Shown here: positions 17,505 through 27,250 of the stretch, in pieces
Position numbering within the stretch: the stretch's first letter is position 1
How the letters are laid out: every line of letters starts with the position of its first letter
Source: Anaerolineaceae bacterium UBA6073
Lineage (GTDB): Bacteria > Chloroflexota > Anaerolineae > Anaerolineales > Anaerolineaceae
Assembly: GCA_002436085.1 (NCBI GenBank)
Contig: DIXT01000030.1
Span: 1 to 64,000 of the forward strand
Direction of reading: 5' to 3'
Length of the DNA stretch: 64,000 nucleotides
Translations under genes and position numbers: made by a program
Notes under the pieces: generated by a model
What the model was told of the DNA's origin: nothing
What the model saw: the letters and a program-made list of their open reading frames with translations, nothing else
Database searches by the model: none

Positions 17505-18379
17505 GCGGGCTGCTCCTCTTGGAATGCATTCTCATAAGTAATTATACCAGCGCTGAGAGAGCGCGGGGTGGGGGAGCATTGACGACAGCCAAATGCGCCA
17601 ACATTAGGATGCGGCCCGCCGCACAGTAACACAGGCGCTATTCCATGAGTCAAGGTGAAGTATATGGAGTGGTTTTAGCGCGGGAGTGACGGATATTTTT
17701 AACAGCGGGCTCTACAGAGGCTCTGATATTGCGCATAGGTATTTATTCTGCCAAAAGATAGCATTAAGAGGCCTGAAACGATTTTTCCACCTGGGGATGC
17801 CAACAAGCTCCAGAGATTTACATAATTTCGAGAGGCACCTCTTAGCCAGTCCAGCTGCCAACCAGGAAACGCCCCTATCTGACTGCAATCGGAGCAGTCC
17901 GACTTTTACCCTTGCTGTTTTCGCATTTTAAAAAATATGAAGGGTTATGTGATGAATATATAACCTGCGTAAAGGTGATGCCTTTTGGAGTACCTGAATT
18001 TGCGGCGGATGGCAGTGACAAAAATTCTGCCGTACTTATGAACAGTTCCAAGCACGAAACCTACACAGCACTTGACCTAGATTCAAGCCGCAGACCGCCA
18101 AGCCCGGGATAATCACGCCGCCTAATAAACCAGCCTGATTTTCGCCATATTACTATCGAGAAGTGTTATTCTCTTAAGTAATGCCTTAGTGACAGTTACC
18201 GACGCACACTTCCTCCCCCCCCTTTTGCCAAAACTGAACCCGCAATAGGAGCGCCTTGGAATGCTTGCACTCGAGGGTATCAGCGCACGCGTTGATCAAC
18301 TTCTCGTACTAACCGACGATTGCCTTTGCTCGCCGAAGAACTGATTAGATTGCGAGCATTATTTGTGGAATAAATAATA
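17505..18379. other. Gene-poor intergenic region
   Basis: About 0.87 kb without a convincing gene. Short frames (for example 17686-17931 and 17912-18112) have no recognisable domain, weak start signals and mixed composition. A run of eight C lies near 18214. The region separates the integrase from a truncated gene and is probably recombination debris. Confidence 0.5.
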
Positions 18380-18408
18380 GAGGCGCAAAGCATTTCGCTA
18401 TGCGCCTC
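18380..18408 (-). terminator. Terminator of the truncated hcp gene
   Basis: GAGGCGCA (18380-18387) and TGCGCCTC (18401-18408), with an additional inner AGC/GCT pairing. On the minus strand this is followed by TATTATTTATT. It lies 14 bp past the fragment's stop codon. Confidence 0.75.
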
Positions 18409-18422
18409 CTTCGACATTAAGC

Positions 18423-18785
18423 TTAAGCTAGCAGATAATTGCCAGCCAGCATGGTCTGTACATCCTGCTCCGCGTCTGCAATCGGTTTGAGCTCGTAGGC
18501 TTTCACAAGCACCTCGACCACATTCGGGGAGAGGAAAGCCGGCAGCGTCGGTCCAAGCCGGATTTTGCGGACGCCCAGGGCCAGCAGCGCCAGCAGCATG
18601 ATCACAGCCTTCTGTTCATACCAGGCAATGTCATAGGAAAACGGCAACTCGTTTACTGAAACGCCAAGGGCCTGCGCAAGCGCCTGGGCGATCACAATCA
18701 AGGAGTTCGAGGCATTGCACTGCCCTGCATCCAACACGCGCAGGATACCTGAAATCTCGCCCAGCGCACTTCGTGTTATCGTGGA
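18423..18785 (-). pseudogene. hcp: Hybrid cluster protein (hydroxylamine reductase), C-terminal fragment
   Basis: The open frame, read from a stop at 18786-18788 on the minus strand, encodes about 120 residues matching only the end of Hcp. It has [13 protein letters not shown], which carries a cluster-ligand cysteine of the family, then [18 protein letters not shown] and [15 protein letters not shown]. Full-length Hcp is about 540 residues. The N-terminal four-fifths, including the first Fe-S cluster, is missing, and the sequence upstream reads as unrelated. A proper terminator is preserved, so this is a 5'-truncated remnant, probably left by the rearrangement that also left the nearby integrase. 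Confidence 0.8.
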
Positions 18786-18851
18786 TCAGGTTGTGCCAAT
18801 AGTGGCTATGCGCAACTCTCCCAAGAGAGATTATAGGTCGAACCAGCTAAT

Positions 18852-20207
18852 CTACCGGCCTACGCCAAGCACACTGAAACCGAGACTTTTAAGTTTTTCT
18901 CGATCCAAAAAGTTGCGGCCGTCCACTACCAATACGGGCGGGATTTTCTCCCAGTCCAGCTCGCGGTAGAGCGGCCATTCGGTCACCAGCACAATGCCTT
19001 CCGTGCCTTGCAAGGCTTCATAAACATCCTGGCAGTATCTGACCCCCAGGTCGGGATACAGGCGCTGGGCGTTCTGCAATGCCACCGGGTCGTGCGCGCG
19101 CACAATAGCGCCGCGCTGCACCAGCAGACGGGCGATATCCAACGAGGGCGCGTCGCGCAGGTCGTCTGTGTCGGGCTTAAAGCTAAAACCCAACAGCGTG
19201 ATGTGTCTGCCCTTAAGAATTTTGAGACCATCCTGCAGAGCGTCCACCACCCAGGCGCGTTGGCGGTAGTTCACGTCCCGGGCTGCCTGCACAATGGGCA
19301 TTTCCAACTGGTAGTCACGCGCGGTCGCCACCAGCGCGGCGGTGTCCTTGCCAAAGCAGGAACCGCCCCACCCAATGCCGGGGTTCAGGAAGCGCGGCCC
19401 AATGCGGCTGTCGAGGCCGATTCCGCGTGCAATCAAAGTGGCATCCGCCCCCACCCGCTGCGCCAACCGGGCAATTTCGTTGATATATGAAATCTTGAGC
19501 GCCAGGAAGGCATTGGCGGCGTACTTAATCACCTCCGCGCTGGTCAGGTCACAGACCAGAAGCGGCACCCCGGTCAGACCTTCAGGTCTGGGCAGGCAAG
19601 CCGGCGCGGGGAAGTTTTGTTCCAGAATGGGCGCGAATAATTCGCTCAAGCGCTGGATGCCGTGGGAGTTTTCAGACCCAACCACCACCCGGTCCGGGTA
19701 GAAAGAGTCGAAAAGCGCCGCACCCTGGCGCAGGAACTCCGGGTTGGAAACCACGCTGAAGTATCCGTCCGCTTTGGCGCCAACCCGTTTTTCGTAGCTT
19801 TCCTTAATCAGCGAACCCACCCAGTTCCCGGAACCGATCGGGACTGTCGATTTATTGACGACTACCAGGAAATTGCCGTTCATCTCCTGCGCGATGGATT
19901 CTGCGGCCTGGCGAACATAGCTCAGGTCCGCGTTGCCGTCTGGCAGCGAAGGCGTGCCCACCGCGATAAAAACTACATCCACGGTAGAGAGGTTCGCTTC
20001 AGCATAGCTGGTCGTGAAGTGCATTTTCGGTCCGACTTCCGCCAGCATCTCGTCCAGGTGGGGTTCGTAGAACGGGGTTTTGCCGCTCTGCAGCAGAGCG
20101 ATTTTTTCCGCGTTGGTATCCAGACAGGTCACGTCATGACCAATATAGCTGAGCACAACCCCCGTATTAAGACCAACGTAACCGGTACCAATAATTAGAA
20201 CGCGCAT
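18852..20207 (-). CDS. ugd: UDP-glucose 6-dehydrogenase
   Basis: A 451-residue cytoplasmic enzyme that oxidises UDP-glucose to UDP-glucuronate with two NAD+, feeding capsule or exopolysaccharide precursors. Visible are the N-terminal Rossmann motif IIGTGYVGLNTG, the FIAVGTPSLPDG loop, the NKSTVPIGSG segment, the central EVIKYAANAFLALKISYINEIA, and the catalytic cysteine in GWGGSCFGKD. A C-terminal UDP-binding domain follows. The start at 20207 has GGAG at good spacing. UDP-mannose/ManNAc dehydrogenases are related, but the motif set fits UDP-glucose best. Confidence 0.9.
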   Translation of the reverse strand: MRVLIIGTGYVGLNTGVVLSYIGHDVTCLDTNAEKIALLQSGKTPFYEPHLDEMLAEVGPKMHFTTSYAEANLSTVDVVFIAVGTPSLPDGNADLSYVRQAAESIAQEMNGNFLVVVNKSTVPIGSGNWVGSLIKESYEKRVGAKADGYFSVVSNPEFLRQGAALFDSFYPDRVVVGSENSHGIQRLSELFAPILEQNFPAPACLPRPEGLTGVPLLVCDLTSAEVIKYAANAFLALKISYINEIARLAQRVGADATLIARGIGLDSRIGPRFLNPGIGWGGSCFGKDTAALVATARDYQLEMPIVQAARDVNYRQRAWVVDALQDGLKILKGRHITLLGFSFKPDTDDLRDAPSLDIARLLVQRGAIVRAHDPVALQNAQRLYPDLGVRYCQDVYEALQGTEGIVLVTEWPLYRELDWEKIPPVLVVDGRNFLDREKLKSLGFSVLGVGR

Positions 20208-20373
20208 CCAAAAGCTCCTCTTTGAAATACCATCGTGGCGCAACGTCACACGAATTGCAGTGTGATTTTACCCTAAGAACAGGGTTTAGTACGCCGCCAG
20301 GATAATTATTAATGGACGCCGTTCTTGCAGGCGCGCCAACAAACGCAATCCACCCCACATGTTCTTAAAATGG

Positions 20374-20410
20374 AAATCCCGGGAGTTCTGGACATTAACT
20401 GCCGGGATTT
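20374..20410 (-). terminator. Probable terminator of the antiporter gene
   Basis: AAATCCCGG (20374-20382) pairs with CCGGGATTT (20402-20410), with inner AGTT/AACT pairing. The minus-strand downstream side is T-rich. It lies 23 bp beyond the stop of the cation exchanger. Confidence 0.6.
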
Positions 20411-20432
20411 GTGTTCTTTTCAGCAAAATCGA

Positions 20433-21458
20433 TTAGAAGTCAACCGGGAACAGCACTGCCCGCAAGACAACGAAGACGAAATACATCGCCATTAAGTAGA
20501 AGCCTTCCACCTTACCTAGTTTGCCTTTGCGCGCCCACAGAATGATCCACAATAGTATGCCGGTCAGCGTTGCCCATGGTAAGTCCCACAGAAGTAATGG
20601 CCGGGGAACCGCATACGTTGAAACCAAGGCACCCAACCCAATGCCAACCAGCGGATTAGTGATATTGCTGCCGATTAAGGTCCCAAGTGATATTCCAAAT
20701 TCTTTGTGCCGCACGCCTGCCAGAGCCGTGCTTAGCTCCGGCATCGCAGAAGCCAAACCCAGTGTGACCACCCCAAGCAGGGAGCCGCTGATATTCGTCC
20801 GGTTTACGATGATCTCCGTTGCTCGCAGTACCTGCGACGCAGCAAGAACGGTAACGATCAGCAGGAGCACGGAAATGAGGCTGTCGAGAAGGACTTGTTT
20901 CTTTGTTATTGGTATGCTGTCCGAGATTTCCTCAGACATGTGGACGTTGTCCTCGGCCTGAAAAAACTTGCGTTCATCAAAGAAAAGATACAAGCTGTAC
21001 AGGATGAAAGTGCCGAACAGAATTAACCCATCCCAACGCGAGTAGACCCTATCCAAACCCAACAGAATACAAAGCGCCGAAGCCGCAATCATCGGTACCA
21101 TGCTTTTCCACATAAAGTAACGCCGGAAGTGCATTGTGCCGGTCAAAAGCACAACCAGCCCGAGGATAAAGGTTTGTTGAAATACATCCGACCCGATGTT
21201 GGAACCCAACACAATGGAAGAGCCAATCCGAAAATCCAGGCTTCCGCTTAGTATTTTGGCGGAAGCTGTAAAATGCGAGGTGATCTCAGGAATTGAGGTT
21301 GCCAAAGACACCACTGTCATCCCCATGAATGTGCTGGATAAATTAAAATAAGCAGCAACGCCAATCAGCTTCTTGACGGACAAGTTGGCGGAAACAACCA
21401 GTATGCCAATCATGCCTAACCCCAACACTATTACATAAAATAACGGCCAGTTTTCCAT
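20433..21458 (-). CDS. Calcium/cation antiporter (CaCA family, YrbG-like)
   Basis: A 341-residue polytopic membrane protein of the sodium/calcium exchanger superfamily. The two inverted alpha-repeats are visible as GMTVVSLATSIPEITSH followed by GSNIGSDVFQ in the first half, and GVVTLGLASAMPELSTAL followed by GTLIGSNITNPLVG in the second half. A central charged loop (about 165-185) separates them. The ATG at 21458 is chosen over GTG 21464. It probably exchanges Ca2+ against Na+ or H+. It is a single-gene transcript with its own terminator. Confidence 0.88.
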   Translation of the reverse strand: MENWPLFYVIVLGLGMIGILVVSANLSVKKLIGVAAYFNLSSTFMGMTVVSLATSIPEITSHFTASAKILSGSLDFRIGSSIVLGSNIGSDVFQQTFILGLVVLLTGTMHFRRYFMWKSMVPMIAASALCILLGLDRVYSRWDGLILFGTFILYSLYLFFDERKFFQAEDNVHMSEEISDSIPITKKQVLLDSLISVLLLIVTVLAASQVLRATEIIVNRTNISGSLLGVVTLGLASAMPELSTALAGVRHKEFGISLGTLIGSNITNPLVGIGLGALVSTYAVPRPLLLWDLPWATLTGILLWIILWARKGKLGKVEGFYLMAMYFVFVVLRAVLFPVDF

Positions 21459-21575
21459 AGACACTTTTCTACTTGCAAGAATTAACGGAGGAATTATAGA
21501 CGTAAAATTCCACCTCTAGACTGATTTAACCTCAATTTAACATTCGCGCTGCTCTGACACGTGGATCAGATCAGG

Positions 21576-22199
21576 TCAACCCTGCTTTGGGAGCCTATTC
21601 AGAGCCTCGAAAATGAGTTCTGCTGCCGCGTCGATAGAAATTTTGTCAGTATTGATTACCAGATCGTAAAGCAGAGGATCGCGGTTATCCACGTCAAAAA
21701 AGTTTTTTACAAAATCAACATGGGCTTTATCCGCTTCAACAAGTTTTTTTTGAGCCTCTTTCAGGCTTAATCCCTCACGCGCAGCCCGGACCGCAATGCG
21801 TTTTTCAAGCGGAGCGATAACGCGCACGTGCAGTACATCGGGTTTGTTCGCCAGGATAACCTGTCCTCCCCTGCCGATAATAATCATATTGCCGTGGGAG
21901 TAAGCTGCCAGCACCAGATCTCGCACCTGCCTGATCGTCAGAGGTTTTTCCAGGTCGAAAGAGGGTTTGGAAGCTCTGGCTTTCTGTCCGACCGGTGCAA
22001 GAATCCCATCCAGGAGCTCCGCACTCGCAGTAGTTCCTGCGGTGGAATCCCCCCCTGCAGAGCCCTCTTTGTTAAGATGCGCTGCTATTTCTATCATCAA
22101 GTCTTTAGTCAGGATTTTGTAATTCAGCTTCTCGGATAGAAGCGCAGCGATTTCTTTCCCACCACTGCCGGATTCTCTGGAGATGGTAATTACAGCCAT
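21576..22199 (-). CDS. Cytidylate-kinase-like P-loop protein
   Basis: A 207-residue member of the 'cytidylate kinase-like' family. It begins MAVITISRESGSGGKEIA, a variant P-loop typical of this family, and carries MIIIGRGGQVIL and LHVRVIAPLEKRIAVRA segments matching the NMP-kinase fold. A flexible Gly/Ser/Thr/Ala insert lies near residues 47-62. AGGAG precedes the ATG at 22199. Members of this family differ from true Cmk and their substrate is generally not established, so only a kinase fold is claimed. Confidence 0.85.
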   Translation of the reverse strand: MAVITISRESGSGGKEIAALLSEKLNYKILTKDLMIEIAAHLNKEGSAGGDSTAGTTASAELLDGILAPVGQKARASKPSFDLEKPLTIRQVRDLVLAAYSHGNMIIIGRGGQVILANKPDVLHVRVIAPLEKRIAVRAAREGLSLKEAQKKLVEADKAHVDFVKNFFDVDNRDPLLYDLVINTDKISIDAAAELIFEALNRLPKQG

Positions 22200-22592
22200 T
22201 ATGTTCTCCTTTCTTGATACAAAAAAAGTGAAACTTTGACGAAAAAAATCACCCGGAAAAATCATTGCAGCGGATCAGGCTCTCAACGATTTTCACCTGC
22301 CCGCAAAAGTCAGGGAAAGAGGGATGAGTTTGGAAATAACTTATCACCCAGCGCGCCCCTGCCCTATTTACATTTGATTTTACCTCAGGACCTAAAAAGC
22401 ATGCGGGATTTCAGAAGCGTGCGCAGCTGAAGGCAAACAAGCCTCAACAATGGGCCCGGAAATTGCGGATATCCCAGGAGTGGATGTTCCCTCCCCATGC
22501 ATGCCGATCAGCCCGGGATTCCAGCATACCCCGCTGTCTGCAGTTATTTTCAGTATAGAACTTGTGTTCTTTTTAGTTTTCGGACGCGCATT
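22200..22592. other. Intergenic region without recognised gene
   Basis: About 390 bp between the kinase-like gene and the end of tryptophanase, both on the minus strand. It must contain the promoter for the kinase-like gene. No gene, hairpin terminator or repeat was recognised. Confidence 0.4.
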
Positions 22593-23975
22593 TTATTCAG
22601 GGACTTCTTCCAGATGCGCCGTGAAATGCCGCAGCACCGGCGGCGCCCAGCTTACCCGCAGCCCGCGCAAACTGCCCGCCCTGCGAACCAGCCCCGCTGC
22701 AGTCTCCCCGACATAATCCAGATGGCTGCGCGTGTACACCCGTCTGGGGATCGCGAAGCGCACCAGTTCCATGGGCGCGTAAATCATATTCCCGCTTTCC
22801 GGGTCGGGGCGGGAGAACATCAAGCTGCCGATTTCGACGGTACGCACGCCGCCTTCCAGGTACAGCGCATTGGCAAGGGCAACCCCCGGAAACTGCGCCG
22901 GCGGGATCTGTGGCAGCGCTTTGCCGGCATCCACGTACACTGCGTGCCCGCCCGTGGGTTGGTAGACCGGCAGTCCGGCTTCAGCCAACACCTGGCCCAG
23001 ATAGCGCGTGTGGCTCTCGCGATACGCCAGGTAGTCTTCATCCATGCCTTCAAATAAGCCGACCGCCAGCGCTTCCAGGTCGCGCCCGGCCAGTCCGCCG
23101 TAGGTGACAAAACCTTCGTGCACGATCAGGTGTTCCGCGATGCGCTGCTTCAGCGCTGGGTCCCTAAACGCTATGAAACCGCCAATATTGACAATCGCGT
23201 CTTTCTTGGCGCTCATCGTGCAGCCGTCCGCGTAGGTGAAGATTTCCCTGACAATCTGCGTGACCGGTACGGCGCGATATTCCGGATCGCGCAGCTTGAT
23301 GAACCAGGCGTTTTCCGCGAAACGGCAGGCGTCGATAAAGAACGGAATTCCGTAGCGGTGATAAATTTCGCCAGTCCGACGGATATTCTCCATCGAAACA
23401 GGCTGCCCGGCAGCGGAATTATTGGTGATAGTGGTCATGCCCAGCGGGATGCGGTTCGCCCCCACCCGCTGGATCAGATCCTCCAGCCGCTGCAGATCCA
23501 TGTTGCCCTTGAAAGGCAGGTCCGCTACGGGGTCATCCCCTTCCGGGACGGTCAGATCAACCGGGTTTGCGCCAAGGACAAGCAGGTTTGCCTGGGTTGT
23601 GTCAAAATGGCGGTTATTGGGCACGATTTGGCCGGCTTTCACCAGCGTCTGAAAAAGCATGCCTTCCGCCGCCCTACCCTGATGCGTGGGCAGCACACAC
23701 GGAAAACCCAGCACTTCCTGCACAGCGCTCTCAAAATGCGCGAAGCTGCGCGCGCCAGCATACGATTCATCCCCGCGCATAATACCCGCCCATTGGGCGT
23801 CGCTCATCGCGCCGGTTCCGCTGTCGGTCAGCAAGTCCACAAACACATCTTCCGCGGGCACGGCAAACAGGTTGTTGTGCGCGTGTGCCAGCGCGGCCGC
23901 GCGCTCTTCGCGAGTGGTGACCTTCAGTTTTTCTACAACTTTGATGCGGAATGGTTCGATGAATGGAATGGGCAT
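22593..23975 (-). CDS. tnaA: Tryptophanase
   Basis: A 460-residue PLP-dependent beta-eliminating lyase converting L-tryptophan to indole, pyruvate and ammonia. Family motifs run throughout: PEPFRIKVVE at the N-terminus, DLLTDSGTGAMS (48-59), THQGRAAE, FDTTQ, FIDACRFAENAWFIK and YADGCTMSAKKDA with PLP lysine Lys258. The segment GVRTVEIGSLMFSR and GGHAVYVDAGKALPQIP resemble tryptophanase rather than tyrosine phenol-lyase (which has a MERG sequence at that place). No TnaC-like leader is visible in the short upstream gap. It would allow amino-acid fermentation. Confidence 0.9.
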   Translation of the reverse strand: MPIPFIEPFRIKVVEKLKVTTREERAAALAHAHNNLFAVPAEDVFVDLLTDSGTGAMSDAQWAGIMRGDESYAGARSFAHFESAVQEVLGFPCVLPTHQGRAAEGMLFQTLVKAGQIVPNNRHFDTTQANLLVLGANPVDLTVPEGDDPVADLPFKGNMDLQRLEDLIQRVGANRIPLGMTTITNNSAAGQPVSMENIRRTGEIYHRYGIPFFIDACRFAENAWFIKLRDPEYRAVPVTQIVREIFTYADGCTMSAKKDAIVNIGGFIAFRDPALKQRIAEHLIVHEGFVTYGGLAGRDLEALAVGLFEGMDEDYLAYRESHTRYLGQVLAEAGLPVYQPTGGHAVYVDAGKALPQIPPAQFPGVALANALYLEGGVRTVEIGSLMFSRPDPESGNMIYAPMELVRFAIPRRVYTRSHLDYVGETAAGLVRRAGSLRGLRVSWAPPVLRHFTAHLEEVPE

Positions 23976-24054
23976 AGGTGTCTCCTTTAGTTTGACAGGA
24001 TTGTGCGCGGAGCGCGTTTATGCAGCGCGCCTGCGAGGCACAATCAGCATCACA

Positions 24055-25281
24055 TCAAAGCCCGGCAGCCAGACGGGCAAGATCAAGGCCAGCCAGGGTG
24101 CCGGATGTAAACGCAAAGTGCAGGTTATAACCGCCGCATGGTCCGACCACATCCAGCGTCTCCCCGACCAGATATAATCCGGGAATAAGTGTGGATTCAC
24201 AAGTGTCAGGGGATACCTCAGTCACGGGCACGCCGCCCGCGCTCAACTGGCTTTCGTCAAAGCTTCTAATTCCCAGGATCGGCAGCGTAACACTGCGCAG
24301 CGCGGCCAAGAGCTTTTGCAACTCGTCCGAAGTCAACGGCTCATTTTCCTGTCCCACCCCGATGCCGGCGTATTCCAGAAAGAAGCGGCTGGCTTTAGGC
24401 GGGAAAAAGCGGTTCAGGAAAACGAGCGGGTTTTTGCTGGCGGCAAGTTTTGCGTTTTCATCAGAGAGCTCAGACTCAAAAGCAAAGCAAAAATCCAGCA
24501 CCAGGTTAAGCTTTTCCTGGCTGCGGCGGGCTGCCAGATGAGAGAGGTTCATCACGCCGGGACCGTTCAGACCCCTGGCGGTAAAAATCACATTTCCATA
24601 GGAAGCACCCAGGCACTGCTTGCCGGCATACACAGCCGCGCCCACGTCAAAGCGCAAACCCCGCAAATCCTGAAACTTCCCAAGCGCAACTACAAGCGGC
24701 CCCAGGGCTGGAACCAGCGGCACCACGCTGTGCCCCAGACGCGCCAGAACCGGGAATAATTCGCCGAGCGAGCCCAGGCTCGGGTAAGCCTTGCCGCCAG
24801 CTGCCAGGACGACCTTGTCAAAGAAGCGCTCTCTGGCAGGCTCGCCGGATGGAAAACGCAGCGCAAAGCCCCCCTCCTCGCGGCGCAAGTCAACCACCTG
24901 CGTGGAAAGCGCAAGCGCCACCCCGCGGGCAAGCAAGTCCGCGCGCAGGATTTCCACCACGGAGTGCGCGGAATTGGACAGCGGGTAGTACCAGCCGTCC
25001 GCGGTGCTGTAGATCGGGATGCCAAGCGCGTCCAAAAGGCTTCTCAGGCGCGCGGGTGGGTAAGCCTGGAAAAAAGCGCGCATCCAGCGCTCGTCTGCGC
25101 AAACATAGCTCTCTGCACTGACAATGGCATTGCTGATGTTGCAGCGGCTGCTGCCGGTGACCAGCAGTTTCTTTCCAATTTCAGCGTTGTGGTCGAAAAG
25201 TGTGACGCGATTGCCGGTTTGAGCGGCAGCTAATGCCGCAAAAATCCCCGACGCCCCTGCTCCGACAACCGCAATCTCCAT
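24055..25281 (-). CDS. HI0933/BaiN-like FAD-dependent oxidoreductase
   Basis: A 408-residue flavoprotein of the HI0933 family. The N-terminus carries the dinucleotide-binding motif VVGAGASGIFAALAAA, followed by the family signature KKLLVTGSSRCNISN. Near the C-terminus are TEVSPDT and GLYLVGETLDVVGPCGGYNLHFAFTSG (written here as separate blocks, near 355-400). The start at 25281 is preferred over 25296 on conservation of the N-terminus. Members include NAD(P)/FAD-dependent reductases with poorly known substrates. It lies 79 bp upstream of tnaA on the same strand, so they may be co-transcribed. Confidence 0.88.
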   Translation of the reverse strand: MEIAVVGAGASGIFAALAAAQTGNRVTLFDHNAEIGKKLLVTGSSRCNISNAIVSAESYVCADERWMRAFFQAYPPARLRSLLDALGIPIYSTADGWYYPLSNSAHSVVEILRADLLARGVALALSTQVVDLRREEGGFALRFPSGEPARERFFDKVVLAAGGKAYPSLGSLGELFPVLARLGHSVVPLVPALGPLVVALGKFQDLRGLRFDVGAAVYAGKQCLGASYGNVIFTARGLNGPGVMNLSHLAARRSQEKLNLVLDFCFAFESELSDENAKLAASKNPLVFLNRFFPPKASRFFLEYAGIGVGQENEPLTSDELQKLLAALRSVTLPILGIRSFDESQLSAGGVPVTEVSPDTCESTLIPGLYLVGETLDVVGPCGGYNLHFAFTSGTLAGLDLARLAAGL

Positions 25282-25348
25282 AACCCGATTATACAACGCA
25301 AACCCCTGCCCGCGCCAGGCTCAGTAAGATACACGCAGTGTGCTTCGC

Positions 25349-25462
25349 ATGTTGAAACTTATGTTACCTTACCACGCGATCAACTCACTGGATTTCTCCT
25401 TCACGAATAAGGACTACGCCGCCGAGTTTGCCGAAGCCAATCAAGTCGGCATGTCAGGATAA
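25349..25462 (+). other. Short orphan open frame, possible gene remnant
   Basis: A 37-codon frame (MLKLMLPYHAINSLDFS..., ending NQVGMSG) lies between two minus-strand genes. It has balanced protein-like composition but no clear start signal or domain, and it runs into the terminator of the helicase gene. It may be a fragment of a lost gene. Confidence 0.2.
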
Positions 25463-25500
25463 AAAAATTAAAAAAACACGCGGACCCAGTCAGGTCCGCG
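25461..25500 (-). terminator. Terminator of the DEAD-box helicase gene
   Basis: CGCGGACC (25479-25486), 6-nt loop, GGTCCGCG (25493-25500). Read on the minus strand it is followed by a long run of T. It lies 22 bp past the stop. Confidence 0.9.
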
Positions 25501-25522
25501 CGTACATTCTCTTTGGGAGAGG

Positions 25523-27250
25523 TTAATTTAGCGCCAGCAGATTAAATTCCTGCTTGCGGATCATGTAACGGCCGTTGCCTGCCAGCACTTTGCTGACATA
25601 CGCCTCAGGGACATCAACCGTGGTGCGGTCGTTCTGGATGATGATTTTACCCAGGCTGGACCCGGGGATATCCGCGTGAAAAGCAATCGCGCCGACCACA
25701 TCGCCGGGGCGAATGCCATCCTGCCGCCCCAAGCCAAGCACCATCCGCACCATTCCAGCTTCGCGCGGGTGGTCTGCACTATCCCGCCGCGGCTCTCTTC
25801 CAAAACGCTCTTCACGCTCGCGGCGCGGCGCAAAGCTCTTTGCCTCTGCCGCCCCTCGACGCGGAAATCCAGTGCTGGGGTGCGGGCGCCGCTCCGGGCG
25901 CACAGCCTTTTCAGGCAGCGGACTGATGGAAGCGATCGGACGCTGCTTTTCTTCCGCGCGGGCTATCTTAAGCGCCACGGCAGCCAGCTCCAACGGATCA
26001 GCGCCATCCGCAACCAAACCCTCCACCAGGGCGTGTTCTTCTTTGGCTCTGCCGCGCTTGAGCCACATCATAATCTTGGTCATCAGGTCGTTCAGGCGTT
26101 TGGCCTGGATTTCTTCGGGAGTAGGAATGTTGCAAGCGCGCATTTCCTGTTTGGTGAAATGTTCGATTTCCCGCAGCATTCGCCGTTCTGAAGGGGTAAC
26201 CAGCGAAATAGCGGTTCCGCTGCGCCCGGCTCTGCCTGTCCTGCCCACACGGTGCACAAAAAGCTCAGCCTCATCCGGCAGGTCAAAGTTAAAGACATGC
26301 GAGATGCCTTCCACGTCCAGCCCGCGCGCGGCAACGTCAGTCGCCACAAGCACTTTTACATTCCCGCTGCGGAAGCGGGCCATGGTTCGCTCGCGAGCCT
26401 CCTGGCTCATGTCGCCGCTGAGGGCTTCCGCGGGGAAACCGCGCAGGTTGAGTTCGTTCACCAGCTCTCCGGTGCGGGCACGGGTGCGCGTAAAAATCAG
26501 CGCTGTACTGATATTTTCAATCTCAAAGAGGCGCGTGAGCACAGCCAGCTTGTCAAACTCGTTCACCAGGTAATAGCGCTGTTCCGTCAAGGAAACAGTC
26601 ACCTGCTCGGCTTCGATGCGCACGATTTTGGGCTCGTGTAAATAGTTTTCCGCGAGCTGCATGATGCGCTTGGGCAGAGTGGCAGAGAAGAGCGCCGTCT
26701 GACGTTCCGCCGGGGTCTGCGCCAGGATACTTTCCACGTCTTCAATGAAACCCATGGAAAGCATTTCGTCGGCTTCATCCAGCACCACAAAACGCACAGC
26801 GCTCAGGTCCAGACGGCCGCGTTTGGCCAAGTCCAGCAGGCGCCCGGGCGTGCCGACCACGATTTGCGCGCCCCTGCGCAAACCAGACAACTGCTCACTG
26901 TAGGCCGTGCCGCCGTAAATCGCCAACACCTTCACCTCAAGGTATTGTCCCAGAGCCTGGGTCATCTCAGCTACCTGCAAGGCAAGTTCACGCGTCGGGG
27001 CGACGACCAAAGCCTGGGGCAGTCTGGCAGCCGGGTCCAGCTGCTGAAGGATGGGGATGGCAAAGGCGGCGGTTTTTCCGGTGCCGGTTTGAGCCTGCCC
27101 GGTCACGTCATACCCAGCCATCATCAGGGGAATAATTCCACGCTGGATGGGTGTTGGTTGGGTGTATCCCAAGGTCTTAACTGCCTGCGCCAACTCCGGA
27201 CGCAGATTTAAACCATCAAAATTATCGTTTACACTGTACGCTTCGGTCAT
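25523..27250 (-). CDS. deaD: DEAD-box ATP-dependent RNA helicase (DeaD/CsdA-like)
   Basis: A 575-residue RNA helicase. Ordered motifs are the Q motif GYTQPTPIQRG, motif I AQTGTGKT, PTRELALQ, TPGRLLDL, DEAD in VVLDEADEML, SAT in LFSATLP, then the second RecA domain with VATDVAARGLD and HRVGRTGRAGR. A charged Arg/Pro/Glu-rich stretch (about 435-490) leads to a C-terminal RNA-binding domain (about 495-565) like that of DbpA/CsdA, ending in a short tail. AGGAG stands 5 nt before ATG 27250. Likely roles are ribosome assembly and cold adaptation. Confidence 0.9.
   Translation of the reverse strand: MTEAYSVNDNFDGLNLRPELAQAVKTLGYTQPTPIQRGIIPLMMAGYDVTGQAQTGTGKTAAFAIPILQQLDPAARLPQALVVAPTRELALQVAEMTQALGQYLEVKVLAIYGGTAYSEQLSGLRRGAQIVVGTPGRLLDLAKRGRLDLSAVRFVVLDEADEMLSMGFIEDVESILAQTPAERQTALFSATLPKRIMQLAENYLHEPKIVRIEAEQVTVSLTEQRYYLVNEFDKLAVLTRLFEIENISTALIFTRTRARTGELVNELNLRGFPAEALSGDMSQEARERTMARFRSGNVKVLVATDVAARGLDVEGISHVFNFDLPDEAELFVHRVGRTGRAGRSGTAISLVTPSERRMLREIEHFTKQEMRACNIPTPEEIQAKRLNDLMTKIMMWLKRGRAKEEHALVEGLVADGADPLELAAVALKIARAEEKQRPIASISPLPEKAVRPERRPHPSTGFPRRGAAEAKSFAPRREREERFGREPRRDSADHPREAGMVRMVLGLGRQDGIRPGDVVGAIAFHADIPGSSLGKIIIQNDRTTVDVPEAYVSKVLAGNGRYMIRKQEFNLLALN

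Noticed and set aside
17686..18112. Small genes between integrase and hcp fragment
   Set aside because: No recognisable domain or good start signals; overlapping short frames are expected by chance.
22593..23975. Tyrosine phenol-lyase
   Set aside because: The GVRTVEIGS segment and other blocks fit tryptophanase; the MERG sequence of tyrosine phenol-lyases is absent.
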